This document shows positions 36,701 to 51,700 of a DNA stretch of 64,000 bases, piece after piece (positions within the stretch are counted from its first letter, which is position 1; each line of letters starts with the position of its first letter). This DNA comes from Tamarix chinensis (taxonomy: Eukaryota > Streptophyta > Magnoliopsida > Caryophyllales > Tamaricaceae). A model generated the notes under the pieces. It searched no databases, was not told where the DNA came from, and worked only from the letters and a program-made list of their open reading frames with translations. Position numbers and translations under genes: made by a program. The DNA lies in the NCBI GenBank assembly GCA_030549775.1, contig CM060174.1, positions 43,104,586-43,168,585 of the forward strand, read 5' to 3'.

Positions 36701-39700
36701 TAGGCTTCTCTACGGGCATCGAGGAATATAATCCACAACTCTTTTCGTGATGAAGAAAATGGATCTATAAGAAAATACAACTGATAAGTATCAGCTGGAA
36801 AATTTTCCACTTAATTCAGCATCAATTCTGCTAAATTGTATTTACTATATAGCAAGGTTTCAGGCATTTAATTAGGTACAATGCAAATTAAGGTTCGTGT
36901 ATGTGCAAATTCATGTTCTCACTTATTATGTATTCATGTATATATTTATTAGGGGCATTTATCTCTTTATTATCCTCAAGTATCTAGTGACCTTTAACTC
37001 ACCCAAGCCTAATAATTATATAAAGGATGGAGAGTACTTTGTGAATAAGAAAAAGTACAATATGTTTCTTCATATATTTTCCCATGGTATTCAGAGCCTT
37101 CTTTTCCAGGGTTCTAATTGTTTCTTTGACCTTCATTGCCATTGTTGCTTTTTTCCTTTCGTGGCCTTCATGAACATTAAAATTTCAATTTTTATCCCAA
37201 CCTTCATTACCATTTTGTACACATAAAATAGTGACAATCATGACCAAAATCAAAACCTTTATCAATACCTGATCTAAATGGATAATTCACACCATATAAG
37301 TGGTGATTGGCGTAATATCTGGGTCAGTCCTTCAGGGAAAAAGGAGCAATGACTTAGTAGCAAGGATATCAAAAGGCTAAGTACCATATATGGTTTCTCA
37401 AAGAACCATCTGGTACATATTCCTTGTCTCTTAGATAATCCGCTCCCTTTTGGATTACATGACTCAAAGAAGTGTTTTGAACATTTTTGGATAAATAATT
37501 CAGAGCCACCAATCACAAAGCCTCTTCATCACAATTTTTCAATACTTAGCCATGCCCAAGCAATAGGAAAATAGCTGTAGCAAATGGTTCTCTTGCACTG
37601 CTAGCAGGCCTAGGAGATATTTACTTGTTACTTCCCTTTATTGTAGGAGATGTGCTTCATGTCCCAAAATTAACCAACAATATTGTTTCTATCCAGAAAA
37701 TTACCAAGGATTTGAAATGGCATGTAAATTTCTACCCTTCTTATTGTAATTTTCAAGAACAAAATTGGGGGAGGGAGCTTGGACTTGCCCAGGTAAAGAA
37801 TGAACTTTACTACCTTGAAACATTGAATGCTTCGTAAAAAGTCAAGAAAACTTCACCTTTTCCACTTCTTGGTTACCAGAATAAGGATGTCACTCAGTTC
37901 CTATGATCGTGTGCCCGGTAATCATACAATCAAATAGTGGTGCCGCTATAGCATAGCAGCCAATATTTAACAGATTCTGGGTTAAATACGACACAAAATT
38001 ACCAATACGCTATAGTCTTAAAATGTCACACTTTATCGACCAATAAATCACAAGTAAATTACCAATAAATCTGAAAATATTGCCGATTTATTAAGAATTC
38101 CTCAACCTACTGAATAAACATGCATGATAGTTTCTTATTCATTTACTTTATATATCTTGACCAAGTTACTATTAAATAATAATAAAGTATTTTTATTTAT
38201 TACCTTCACATCTACCGCTAAGTTACTAAGAAAAATTTAGGGTTATCAGGGCAATTTATCATATAATGACTCATTTAAATACTTCTAATATAATGTAACA
38301 CTAGTTTATTCAATACTTATAGTTAAATGATCAATAAATAATAATTAGAGTATATAGTAAAATAAAAATTCACACTACAACAACCACAACACATAATTTA
38401 TTGTTCGCAACATTCCAATACCACGACACCGCAACTACGATAGCCATTTTATTACACAATATTCATGAAAAATAGACCCTCGAGCAATCAAGTGTGCTTC
38501 CATTAGATTTTCCTCCACCCAAAGGGATAAAAGTACTACAATTCTCTCTCTTTTGTTTGGGGGGGCCATAGATGGCATCTTTGGTGAAACCAAATCTTAT
38601 CTTTGGGTGGCAGCAATTTCAATGGAGAATGACTCTAGCTTTTCTAAACTCTCAATCACGTATGGAAAATCAATCCAATCCATCCCAGCCTAATTTGTCC
38701 AGCCTACACATGATTAAGACCATGAACAAAATTAAAAATATATACCCATCCATGTCAATATCAGAATTTCAAAAGCAAACTCAAGGAGGAAGTTTATTTC
38801 ATATCCAAAGCAAGCTCAAGAATCCAACCCAATTCTTGCTAATTAAGACACGGTAAGTCCTAATCCTAGGCAGTGTACACCCACTAAGGCTTGTTCTACT
38901 TCGCTTAATTTGTCGATCCAGTCTTATCTTAATTAAAAATTTTAGTGAGTTATTATGATTATTATCATTTTACTATTATTATTGTCATAATTAATGTTTT
39001 TCTTATTAGTATTACTACTATGATAATTATTACTATCATTATCATAAGTACTATCATCAATTTTATATTTTTTCATTATTAGAAAAAATTTACTTATTTG
39101 ATCCGATCGTATATGAGCCCATTTGATAAGTCAGAATAAGCTGAGGAGAACAGGCCCTAAAACACAAAACGAACCCACCTACTGAAACACATAATGAATA
39201 TTTAGGTATCACTGTTCAGAAGGAAAAGGTATTAAAGAATGAAGAATTCAACCCTTGATGTCCCACTGACTTTCAAGCAATTTTCAACCTCAAAGACTTA
39301 ATATTGTGTCAATTCCTGCCTTATCTAAAAGTAAATAGAGTAATACTTTAAGAGAAGAAATGGATGCATTGAAGAAGAATAAGACATGAGAGATTGCTAA
39401 TAAAGCAAAAAGGAAGAATCTTGTTGGCTGCAAATAGGTGCTCAATTTAAATTAAAAAAATTGATAACTCCCTAGATGCAAAGCAAATTTGGTGGCTAGG
39501 GGTTAAACTTGTAGTGTTGATTATCTACAGACAAATGGATGATGAAAGTGTGAATATTATAGGCACTAACAGCCTACTTTGATTGGAAACTGCATCAGTA
39601 TGATGTGAAGAATGCCTTCTTGAAAGAAAACTTGGATGAAGAAATTTATATCAAATCACACACATTCCCAAAAAAATTTAGGAGGTCATTCATCTTTAAA

Positions 39701-42700
39701 TTACTTCAAATCAAGCAAGTTTATGTGAAGTTCTTTAATAATAGGTTTTGCAAAAGAAAGATATACCTTATTGACAAAGACAATCTTCTCAATCATTTTA
39801 AGCCTCCACTATCCACCACTAATTTGGAAGTATTACACACTCCCCATGCAAAAAGAGACTATTAAGTCAAAGTCAATGTTTAGAATAGATGAAGAGAGAT
39901 AAACGAAGATGTCATGGAATTGAAGGAGAAGGTGCATAAACTTAGCAAGAAGTGGAGTAACTGAATTTGTGAGAAGGGTTAAGATGTGTGTCCATGTACA
40001 TGTTTTATTTCTCATTCTTAACTCAATCTTTGAAGTAAAATTATTTTAATAAAATGGCTATATTTCTATGAATAGATTTTAAAAATAGTATTAAACACCA
40101 AGATTATTAGAAAAGTACTCATTATAACAATAACAATAATATTAGTAATAGAAACAAAAAATAATAAGTTAATCTAAAAAGAAAATGCTAACAATATTTG
40201 AGATCATAACAATAAAAATAAATGTACCAACAATAAAAACAAGTAAAATAGAATCAATAAAATTAGTAATAATAATATTAGCAACAGTAGAAACAAATAT
40301 CATAGTAGGCAAGACAAAATAATGATAAAAAAAATTATACCAATCATTTTAATAATTTTGGTTCACAATAATAATGATAATCACAATAAGAGTGTAAAAC
40401 AAATAAAAATCATCATTTATGAAGAGAAACACAGGGTATACTGCTAAAAGAAGAGAGAGATAAAGCAGACAAGGAGAACAAAATCTCAAAATTGTATAGA
40501 AAATTGTGGGATGTCTAATTCAAGCAAACTAGCCCTTTAAACATGTATCTCAATTTTTATTATTCATTAAAAAATTAAAATAAATATTTGAAATTTTTTA
40601 TTTGAGTACATTGACAATTGGTCTAATGTTTTATGAATACCTCATGTTTTAATAATTTCACATAGGCTCCTCCCCATTTTAAATCATTATCACCTAAGTA
40701 CCTTTCATATTAACAAAGTTATATTATGTTATGCTTAGTGTAATAATGGCAATTTTTTATAATAAATACTAAAAATAATTAAAAGAATATGATTTTTCTT
40801 TAAAAAATTCCAAATTTTCATTTGAAAAACAAACCTTTTTTTTGGAAAAAAATAACATACAAATATGAAAATTTTAATAAAAAAATAAATAAACTAGTTT
40901 TTTCTTTAACTTGGAAATTTTCAAAAAAATAATAATAACTTTTTAAGAAAGTTGATTTCAATTTAAAATCCTTTTTTTTTAATATGAAAATCTTTTTATT
41001 AAAAAAAATTATTTAAAATTAAAACTTAAAAAAGTATAAAAGAATCAATTAAAAAATTAAAAATTAGGAAAAAAATCTTAAAATATAAAAATCTGTAAGG
41101 GAAAAAAAATTTATTATTTTAACTATTTTTAGATTTTTTCAACAATTATTAGAAATTTGTATAATTTTTAGTATTTATCATCAAAATTACCTTAAGTCCA
41201 CTACACTTAACATAATCTAACTTTGTAAATGTAAAAAGTACCCACATGATAATAATTTGAAATATACTGATACCTAAGTAAGATTATTCAAAACATGGGA
41301 TAATTGTAGTAGTTAGCTCAAATGCCAAAATAGCTAAATAGAATTATCCCAATTATTTTGTGGTGGATAATATGGTAGAAATATTTTTATCCAATAAATG
41401 TCGTCGGCCAATTAGCCAGTGACACACAACAAAGGCGTTGGAGCCGTTTATTTCTTTTTCTTCATTTTTTGGTTCCAATAACATTTTGTTTCATATTCTC
41501 TTCTTTTCCTCTAAAAGTACCATTTTGTTGGATTTTTGGGCAAATGTCTTATTTTCCCTTATGAATATAACCTGTCTCCTTTTGTTTCATTATTTCCCAA
41601 TTCATTTCGTTCTAACTCTTTCTTGTAGAGATGAATCGAGGCAAACAGAGCAATGAGTTAGCCAAATGCCATCATTGTCAATGGTCTTAGAAGTTATCTC
41701 ACTTTAATTCAAGAGCTAACAATAACTACATTATGTCTCCTTTTTGACAAATAAAGGAGTGTCAAGGAAAAAAATAAAGTTACCTACATGCAGCAGCATC
41801 TAAACCTAAACTTCATATCACCTCAAGAATCCAAGTGATTAGCATCTGATTCACACATGCCTAGGTTAGATATGGGATAGAGTTATAACATATGATCCAT
41901 GAATCTCCAAAACCTTTGATTTAGCAATAGGTACTTACTCCCAAAGTATCATTACTTCCAAATCCATTTCTCCACCAAGTCCACACTGAAAACTATAATA
42001 CTTGCTAGCCATGGAATGAAGTATCAGCCTATGTGCTGATATATAGCTAATAGTCTGACCATATGCAAGAGCATCAATTTGCAATGCATAATGCAACACA
42101 GCTGATACACACCAATATTTGTTGGTATTTAACCAAATCATAATGGCAAGGACTGATCTTTGTTTATCATCCACGACAATTTAAAATTATGACAACACAA
42201 TTGCAATTGTGATTGCAATTTTATAGCATACTAATGGCATCTCCATCTATTATGATTTTTTTTTCAGCGCTCTCTACACAAAATAGTCTCATTGTCACAA
42301 AAAGACATCAATGGGGAAACTAAAAGAGGTACTTTTGACTCTAGTATGCAGGCCCTCATTTTATTTTATTTTTTCATCACATAATGCTTTCTTCGATGCT
42401 TTCACAACTAGTTTTGATGTGGAAACAAACGGTATCATCCTACGGTTAGAACCCATTTTTCATGAGAGTCATAAATTTAAACAATATGGATCACAAAGGG
42501 TCGTAAAAGGGACCCTAAAGGGGTTGCAATGCCTCAAACATGTGAGGAATGAAGTAAACATTGCTAGCATGGAATTCGTCAAACCTTGGAATGAAGAGAA
42601 GACCATCTTAGCTTGCCTATAAGGCCACATATAGGGTTTTTTGTAACCATATTTGTAAATAACTACCTAGTTTGTTAAGTTAGAGTTTTACAAAACTTAT

Positions 42701-45700
42701 TCAAAGTTAGTTAAGCTTGTTATACGCTCATTATAAAGTTTGTTGTAGATATAGTCAACGTCAAAGGTAGTTAAGGTACTTATGCTAGTTATTGACCAAG
42801 TCAATTGTAACTTAGTCAAAGGATGTTAAAATTTAGTTAAAGGTTGTTCCTATATAAGGGGTGATGGACGAATTTCCTTTATTAGATGTGAATGTTGAAA
42901 TTTTTGACAATTAAAAACAGCTCTCTTTGCAAGTCTTCCATTGAGAGACTTCTAAATCCTCAATATTGTGAGAGTCGTAAAATCCCCTTGAAACTATTTT
43001 GGTGATAAGTCTACAATCAAGAGTCCATGAGTTCTCAAAAATCCCACTTCATTGTGTGATTCAAAGTAAGATGCATCTATATCCTTCAATTCCACCCACA
43101 ATCATAATGACTCATATTCTATTCAATCATCATCCATCGTCACCATCACATTTGATTATCTTCACCATCATCATCACAACCATCCATCTCAAATCCAAAT
43201 TCATCCATCCATCCCAAATCCAAATACATCCTTTCTGCATGCCTCCAACACACATCAAGTTTCCTTCCTCACATCTAAAAGCTTGGAACTTATCATATCG
43301 GTATACGCAATCAGGAAATTCTACTTAAGAATGATTATAGAAGAAGAAGAAGACACTTTCTCTCCATAGAGTAAAGGAAGTTTGTTAAGCCATTAGCAAA
43401 TACAACACTTAATAATCACCTACATTTCAGTCCTAATCTATTTATATATATGTTGTTGTCCCAAACCCTAAAACCTAGTAGGGTAGTTTCATGGAAGTCA
43501 TATCCTAAATCCTAGAAGGATAGTTTCATGAAAGAGTGGTAATATTTCCTACATGGATAATTAGAGAAAGTGGAGATCCACCGGGAGTAGTTTTTTATGT
43601 GTCCTTGGAGCTGAGTTTAACCAAGACAAATTTATGGTCCATTGTTGTCTATATGCAAGGGTCCTTCTCCTTCATTATATTATGGCTAGAAGCCAAGAAC
43701 CCTTTTGATATTAAGGTATGGTGCTATTATGATTCAATAATTTGTTTGAGAAGGGTGACTGATGAACATCTCATAAAAAAAGGTGTCTTCTTAAGATAGT
43801 AAAGACAAGAGATGATTTCTTTCACAAGCCGTTATGTAGGTTATTTAGAATGAAAGGTATAACAGTGCTTTTAGGGACAAAGAGACTACAATAGAGATGA
43901 TTGAGAAAGAAAATTTGGTGGATTTTGTTATGGATATGCTTCTCTCTTGAAAACATGTTCTTCAACTAGCAAGGTTGCAAAACTCCACTTTTTCATACAT
44001 ATTTGTTGCCCCTTTAGAAAACACCTTTTGTAAGGACCTTTTCTTGTATAAGAGTTAGGCACCATAACAAAAAGTGTTATCCAGCATATATCCAAGTCTT
44101 TTAAGGTACCCAACCCACCTTAAAACCCCTAGTCCAGCTACATTATACCATAACTTTGTCATATAGTTATATACATGACAATACAATAACAGACTATTCA
44201 TCACATGCCTTAATCCAATATATAAGATTCATCATAATAGTGTCTTATTCAGGAAATAAAAGCATGTCAATCGAAAGGTACATGGGGAATGGGAGAATAG
44301 AACAAAAATCAATTTTGCCTTAGGGATTAATCCATCTCCACTGCACCAAATTGCAAAGCACACTATCGCTACAATCTATAAGCTATATCTATATAAATAA
44401 AAGAGAGAGATAACTCTTAACTATCTCATCCTCTTTTATCTAAAACCCAAATCCTACACTCAAACGAGTTAAGGTCCCACCACAAGATCAAACTACTTCA
44501 TCCATTGTGCAAATATTTATGTACATATCAAAAATACAGTAGCCCGGGAGAGATTATAAGTGTAATACCCCAAAAATCTCTAAGCCTAATTTCTAAGTGA
44601 TTAGTTTTTTATCCTTCCTTAACCTCTTATCATTCACTAATCTTGTATTAACCTCTGAACCATTATTGTAACTTCAAACCCTATCCCTAGGTTCCTTAAC
44701 TGACCTACAGATAGAATGACAAAGCGCCCAAGAGCTTAGCAATCTACCGGCCAAACCTTTCGGTCAACCAAACACTGTGTAATTTTACATAACTTGTTAT
44801 TTTAATTATTTTTTACTCTAAATCAATTTCTATGGCCAGTATTTTAATATATTTGATCCCTAGAATAATTCTACATTTTTTCCTAATTTTTCAAAAATTT
44901 TGGAACTTATTAGATTAGTTTTTCCATTTTTAATTATTTATTAGACATTCTTACCTAAATTGTTTTTAATTAATTTTTTAGTTTCTTGGATATGTTGGTT
45001 TGGAAAATATAATCCCCTTACTCCTCATGGATAGATTCTACCTTACCCTTGCCTTTGCCCATTCAATCAAATTTTTACCCATAATCAACTTAATCATCTC
45101 CAGCTAACACTCCCTCACCCACTCTCATCATCCTCTTGTTTGCAAGCAAGCTCCCCATCAAATCTCACTCTATCTCTCCCGTTTTGTTACCCACAACCAT
45201 ATGGGGTCTTAACCACTTTGGCTTTTATGTTTACACTTGGATAATTTCCAATCTTCTAAACCTACTCCCTCTCCTCCAACCTCTCCTTTTTGTTCTTCAA
45301 TGTTCTTGGTTGCTCTTGTTAATCCTGCCCCCCCCCACCAAGCCCCTCTTCTCTTTTCTTCTATCAATTCCATTCTTTTCACCTTTCCACTTCTAAATTC
45401 TTAAAATTTAACTTTTCGGTGCTTATTTTAAGCAAAAGGGAGCTAAATTCATAGAATGGTGAACGATTATTCAAGTTGGCCCAAACCCATAATTTTCAAG
45501 TATAAGGGTTTCTCTTCCTCACTCATTTATTTTCTTTTCTATTCTAACCTTTGCTATTCTTAACTCCTAATTATATGTTATTCTTGTTTTAGGTGATCAA
45601 GGTGTAGGAGCAATTTTGCTAAGAGATCGGTATAGCCTTTGGTAATGATACATATAGGACTTTTGATGCTATATGTTATTTTAACTTAATTACCATATTG

Positions 45701-48700
45701 GCATGCTTATTTTGTAAAATCATGATTATGAGTGAAGCTTATATTCATGTAATTATCTAATGATTTCATGTATAGCATGTGTTTTCATAATTCTATGTGA
45801 AATTACCATATTAGTCCATGCTAGGAATTACATTAAATTTTCAAGCATGTTAACGAATTTTGCTATTCTTAATATGTATGTTGTTAAGTATATTCTCATG
45901 TAATTTAGTATTTTTGAAGAATACCTTGTGTGATTGGACTTTTGCTAATTGGGCCTTAATGGTGTCTCAACCTATGGCCATTTTGGGTGATTTTAGGTTG
46001 ATTTAATTCAAGATAATTACGTAATTGGGTGTTTAATATTATTACAGAGTTGGAATGAAATTTTGGTAAAGTTTGGTGAATGCTAAATTTTGGGAGAAAT
46101 TGTGCTAGAATCAGTTAAAGAGTAATATGCTCAAATCAGTTTTTTTTTTTTTTGTGGAATTTAATTGTACCATTACATTTGCTAGGGTTTTTTAATAAAA
46201 TTTGATAAATAAAAAAGAGTTTTACTGAGTATGGAGTAAGTTATATCAACAAAAATTTTGAGGTGTTTAAGTGACATATAGATATTTTAGTCATTTTGGA
46301 TTAAATCTAGAAAATTTGAAGCATTATGTATGTCATTAGGCTAAAATACGATAAGCATGATATGTTAACTATTTGGGTCAATTATGAGTAATACAAGTAT
46401 AGTTTTATGAGAAAATAACTTAAATTGGATAAAGTAACCAAAAAGGTAACCTCGATATTTTATATAAAAAATATTGAAGTTAAATCCTGATTTTTAGGTT
46501 TTTTCCTGAGCATGATATAATTAGAATGGTGAGTTGATGTTGATGAGTTGGTAAATTTCAAGATAAAGTCATGAGTGCCTTGTGAATTAGGGTTTTTTGA
46601 GGATATTATAGTTTTTCACTCAAGTTATGTTTTTTATTGTGTTTGTTATCTTTCTTTATACCTTATCATTGCATCACGTGATTATAGCATGTTGATTCAT
46701 TTAACCATGATATATTTCTAAGTGTTTTGAATAATAACAACGGTTGGTATGAATCTAGTGATAATTGGTATTCCATGTAGCAATGATAGCAATATCCCAT
46801 GTGATAAGACAATGCTAATATAAGTGAAAGCGCTATGATATGATGCAAGGCTATGTGCTAGGTGTTTATTTATAGATTAATTACATTTACACTTAAAGTG
46901 ATCACATGAGTCTGAACCAAGTGATTCCAAGTGCTATAGATGCTTCAATGAAAATGGTATGGTTTCAACCCTAACCTACTCTATACCAGTCCAATCTACC
47001 GATCTATAGGGGGTACACCGTACACATACTTAATGATTAGTAGTTTATTAGTGGTCCAGGTTCATTTTACACTAGATGTGAGAGTCTTTCTCCCATCTAC
47101 GGAAGAAAGAAGACAATGAAAAATACAAGAGGGTTTTTGGTCTTAATGTGACTAAGTAAATAAAATTATATAATTACTTAAGTATAAGCTTTAATACAAT
47201 TTCCTCTTAGATCATCTCGCATCATGAGTAGCATATGCATTCATAGTATTTCTCTCTTGTAGCTTTATGTGTTATGCATGTATTTTCTATTAACATGTAT
47301 CATTACCTTACTTAATGTGCAATTATTAACCATTTTCTATTAATGTGCAGATTTTCAATGACTACCTTGATTACTTTGATGTGTTTTCTGTGGAAGAGTG
47401 ATTTATATTGTTTTAGATATTGGGTTATCCAATAGCTAGTTTTTTGTCCAGATATCTTATGGACTCTTAATTTCATAGGATTTTTGTTATATATTTCTAC
47501 TGTTGTTATACTCGCATTTAATCCCCAAATGCTTATCTATGTTTTATGATACTCCTCTTATCGTCTTGTTATCTTGTTTTAATTTGTAGTAACAGTTTGC
47601 CATGTACTTGATCCAAGAATGGAACAAGAAGATAGACTCATATTTGATATGGCAGCAGCATCCTAGTATCTTGTATTAGCTTCCTTAAAAATCAATATTT
47701 TTTAATAGTAAATTTGGGGCTATTGTCACAAAAACTACTTCACATACAAGTTCAAGAGAAACTATAGTAAACGCCTCCACACACTTGATTGTAGGTGTAC
47801 ACAACTGCTCACGAGTGTAATGTAAATTATACATGTGGTGTTAGGCAAGAGATCATACACCCCTATAAATGCACAACTAAAAATCTAATTAATATATTCA
47901 TATAAAATGATATAGACTTAATCCTACAGGCCCACACATAGCACAAATATGACAGGTTACCTACACGTATCATGAGTATGAATTAAACTCACGTGTTACA
48001 TGAGTACAACATAAATCATAGATCTTGAGCATTACATGGCAAATGCCTCAAAGTCATCCTTTCATAAAGTAGCAAGAATTTAAAAAAGCAACTGATCAAC
48101 AATTGGATAGAGATGTAAAAAATGTTTTCCCATATTTATCTCCACAATGACAAATGTGCAAATTATTGCAAGCATGATCAGGTGATTCATGGTTCGACTA
48201 AACATTACCCTGAAGACATTGACATCAAAAAATAATTATGAAGATCACATCCAAGATGCAACATACCATACACAAGAAAGGGAGTGAAAGCTAGTAAGGC
48301 AAGAGAGCGCACCTGGCCTGCATATGGTGAACCTCCCTCGTCAGGGGGAACAAGCGGAAGTACCTGTAAGAGACTCAAACAAGCTCCATCAATATTCTCA
48401 AAATGCTATGATGACATTGGTAAAGCATCATCTCAGTAATGAAATACTGCTTTCCATTGACACACATATTGACTATTTTTTTCCCAATTTATAAGAGGCT
48501 CTAGAGTGAATACAAATCATCATATTTTGAAGCTAAGAACTCTCAAGCAAGATCCCATCCACAACTATTAGGTGAAATACATGTTGTGCATGTATAACAT
48601 ACAAAAGTACTCTAAATTAGTTGTTTGTTTTGCCCGTAGAATTTTTCTCGACAATCTATTGTGCAATTTTATTGAATATTATTATCTTGGCTATGTATAT

Positions 48701-51700
48701 ATGTATAAATATATCTTCTTTTCTTTATATTATTTACTCAATTATATTTTTGGTCATGTTGGGTAATCAATATTTTGAAATGCTCTTAGCATATTTTGGG
48801 GGAAGATTAGAAATTTAACCACATAAAAAATTCTAGTCCACATGTTCAGTGAAAGACAATTTGAGATAAAATTGCTCTTTTCACCAAAAAAAAAAATATT
48901 TACAAGTATGTTGCACAAACAACTAATGTTATTTGCTATCAACTAACACTAATATAGTATGCTATTTAATTGCAAAACATGGCTTTTGTCACTACCTAGG
49001 TACTCCCTTTATTCCGAAGGAGAAGTCATTTTAGGATTTTTTTTTTTTTTTGGCAAGCAAAGTTGTATATTAATGAAATCAATGAAAGTATAATTGGTTG
49101 GGGTACATTATTATCTGATGTCACTAAAAGAAAAACTAACTCAAGCAAGGAAATAAATACAAGTCATTAACTTCCTATACAACTTGCATTCTTGGAACTT
49201 GGTCATCCTTCCAACCATTTCAACAACATTCTGCTTCTTGATGTAAGTGGTTGTATTATGCTCATTTGCAAAGATCCTTCTATTTCGTTCCCTCCAAATG
49301 TGGTAGAGAGCTACACACTTTGTTCATTAGCTTTCTAATTTTGGGACCTCTATCTCCAATGATAGCCCATTGGAGAATCAAATTCCAATTAATCAGGCTA
49401 TGATTACAACCCATCTTGTGAAACAGTAGTGAGTAGTGACCAAACCTCCCTCCTAAAGGAAAATTCAAAGAAGAGATACTTATGAGTCTCATGGTGTTCA
49501 TCGCACATAATACAAATAGGATACAATTGTAAACCAAAGGATAAGAGCCTATATTTGGTTTGGAGTCTCTCCATAATAGCGAGCAAAAAAATAAAAGAAT
49601 GCCTAGACAATGTGTATATCACCCAAACTACAGGATACCAAGCAACAAGTTCACCATGAGATTTGATGAGACCATATATCTTAGAGATAGAGAGTTTACC
49701 TCCATGCACCATCCAAATGTCTTTTCTCTTGAGATAGTATAAACCCACTTTACTTATAGTCTTTCCACTGGTCAATGTTCATAATACCTAATCCTCCTTC
49801 CTTTTAAGGCATACAGATCTTAACCCATGACACCAATGTAGCTTTAGAATGTATAGATATCCCTGACCAAAGAAGTTTTCTACAAATATCCCATAACACC
49901 CATGTAGCTTTGGAATGTTCAATTAGCGTGATTTAGTAAAGGAAACACCATACTCCAATAGGTTTGGAGAATAAATAGAACTCAATAAATGAGTTGCACT
50001 CAACCTGCTATAACTAGGGAGAGTGGCATGCCATGATCTTAGTCTACCTGTGAACTTATCAACTAAATATCTATAGTGCTATTTAGAGAGGAATTTACAA
50101 TCAAGTGTGACTCCTAGGTAAGTGAAAGGCAATGCACCTTCAGGGTTCTGAAACCGTTCATATATTGATTCCTTAAGTTGCTCATAACAAGCACCTCTAA
50201 GGTAGATGTTCCTTTTAGATGTGCTTAAAGTATATAGCTAAAAAACATTGAAAAACTTCAAGGACGGCTTTTACTGATGAATATTTACCTTTGCAAAAGA
50301 AGAGCAAGTAATCAGAAAAGAAGGATGAAGAATTCCTAACCTTAATAGATTAACTGTTTTCACACAACCCATTACTAGCTTCACAAAGTGAATGGGATAA
50401 TAAATAATATATAGGGTGATCTCTAGGCAATCCCACTATACAAAATCATATGCTTTCTTCATATCAAGCTTAGGCATGATTCTTGGAGAGATCCTACTTT
50501 GATCATAGCCCTTCATTAACTCAGTGGCTAAGAGGATGTTGTCAACAATAAATATCCCTTTCACAAAGGCAGCTTATGCATCTCCAATTAAATCTAGCAT
50601 AACATCCTATAGTCTAGATGTGAGGATAGTAACTACAATCTTGTACAATGTGTTGCAGCAAGCTATTGGTCAGCATTCTCTAAATTTTGAAGCACTAGAG
50701 ACTTTAGGAAGATGGTTTAAGGTAATGACATGTAGTGCTTTAAGAAACCAACAGCGAGGAAGTTCTTGATTGCCATATGTAAGTCGTTGCCAATCATGTG
50801 CCAGCAGTGTTTAAAAAAATAAGAGTTATATCCAACTGGTTCTGGGGATGTTCAATTTTCAGTGTAGGCCCCTTAGCCATCATAGTTAGGTCAAAAGATG
50901 CAGTATAAGGTATATCAATACCCAATAAGTGGGTGTAAGATCAGTAAAAAGTATCAAAAATTCCTTTCGGATCTCTATGAGTATGGCCTTGATATGCTTT
51001 TGTTTTCTCCCCTTCACCACAGCATGCAAATACTTTGTATTGCCATCAACAAAAGCTAGCTACTAAGATCTTGCTTTTTAATGGTAAAAAATTTCCTTAC
51101 ATTTAAAGAGATGTCTATATTCTTGGAGAAGCTTGTGTTCTATTATATGCAAAGATTGATCTAAAGGATTCAAAGTTAACCTATGTTGTAAGCTTTCCAA
51201 AGCACTCTTATCATGTTTAACCTTGTCACTAATGCCCACAAACTTAAGCTTATTCAACTTTTTTTAAGAATTTCTCAACTGCTTATGTTTGAAAACAACA
51301 GCTTGCATTTTTTTTTCAAGGATCTCCACTCTAGGTGGTGTGAACTAGGAGGAAAGCCTCATCTTCAGTCCACGGCATAAAAACTAAATGCAGTCCTTCC
51401 ATGATGTACATTTTGCTAGATATCAATAGTAATGGGTGAGGGATCTGAGATGAGAGGTGCACCAAAATGAGCATGAGCACCCTCATAAGAATCTAACCAT
51501 TTAGGGTTACATAAAGCTCTATCTAGCATGCACTAGTCCCAGCTATTTATCTAACCATGTAAAGAAAGAACCTGTGTACGTCAAATCAGTAAGATGGAGA
51601 TTGTTAATACAAGGCATAAAATCTTTAACATCTTTTGCACTGATATCCCCTTCACTCTTCTCTATTTTACTAGTCACCATATTAAAGTCTCCCAAAATCA

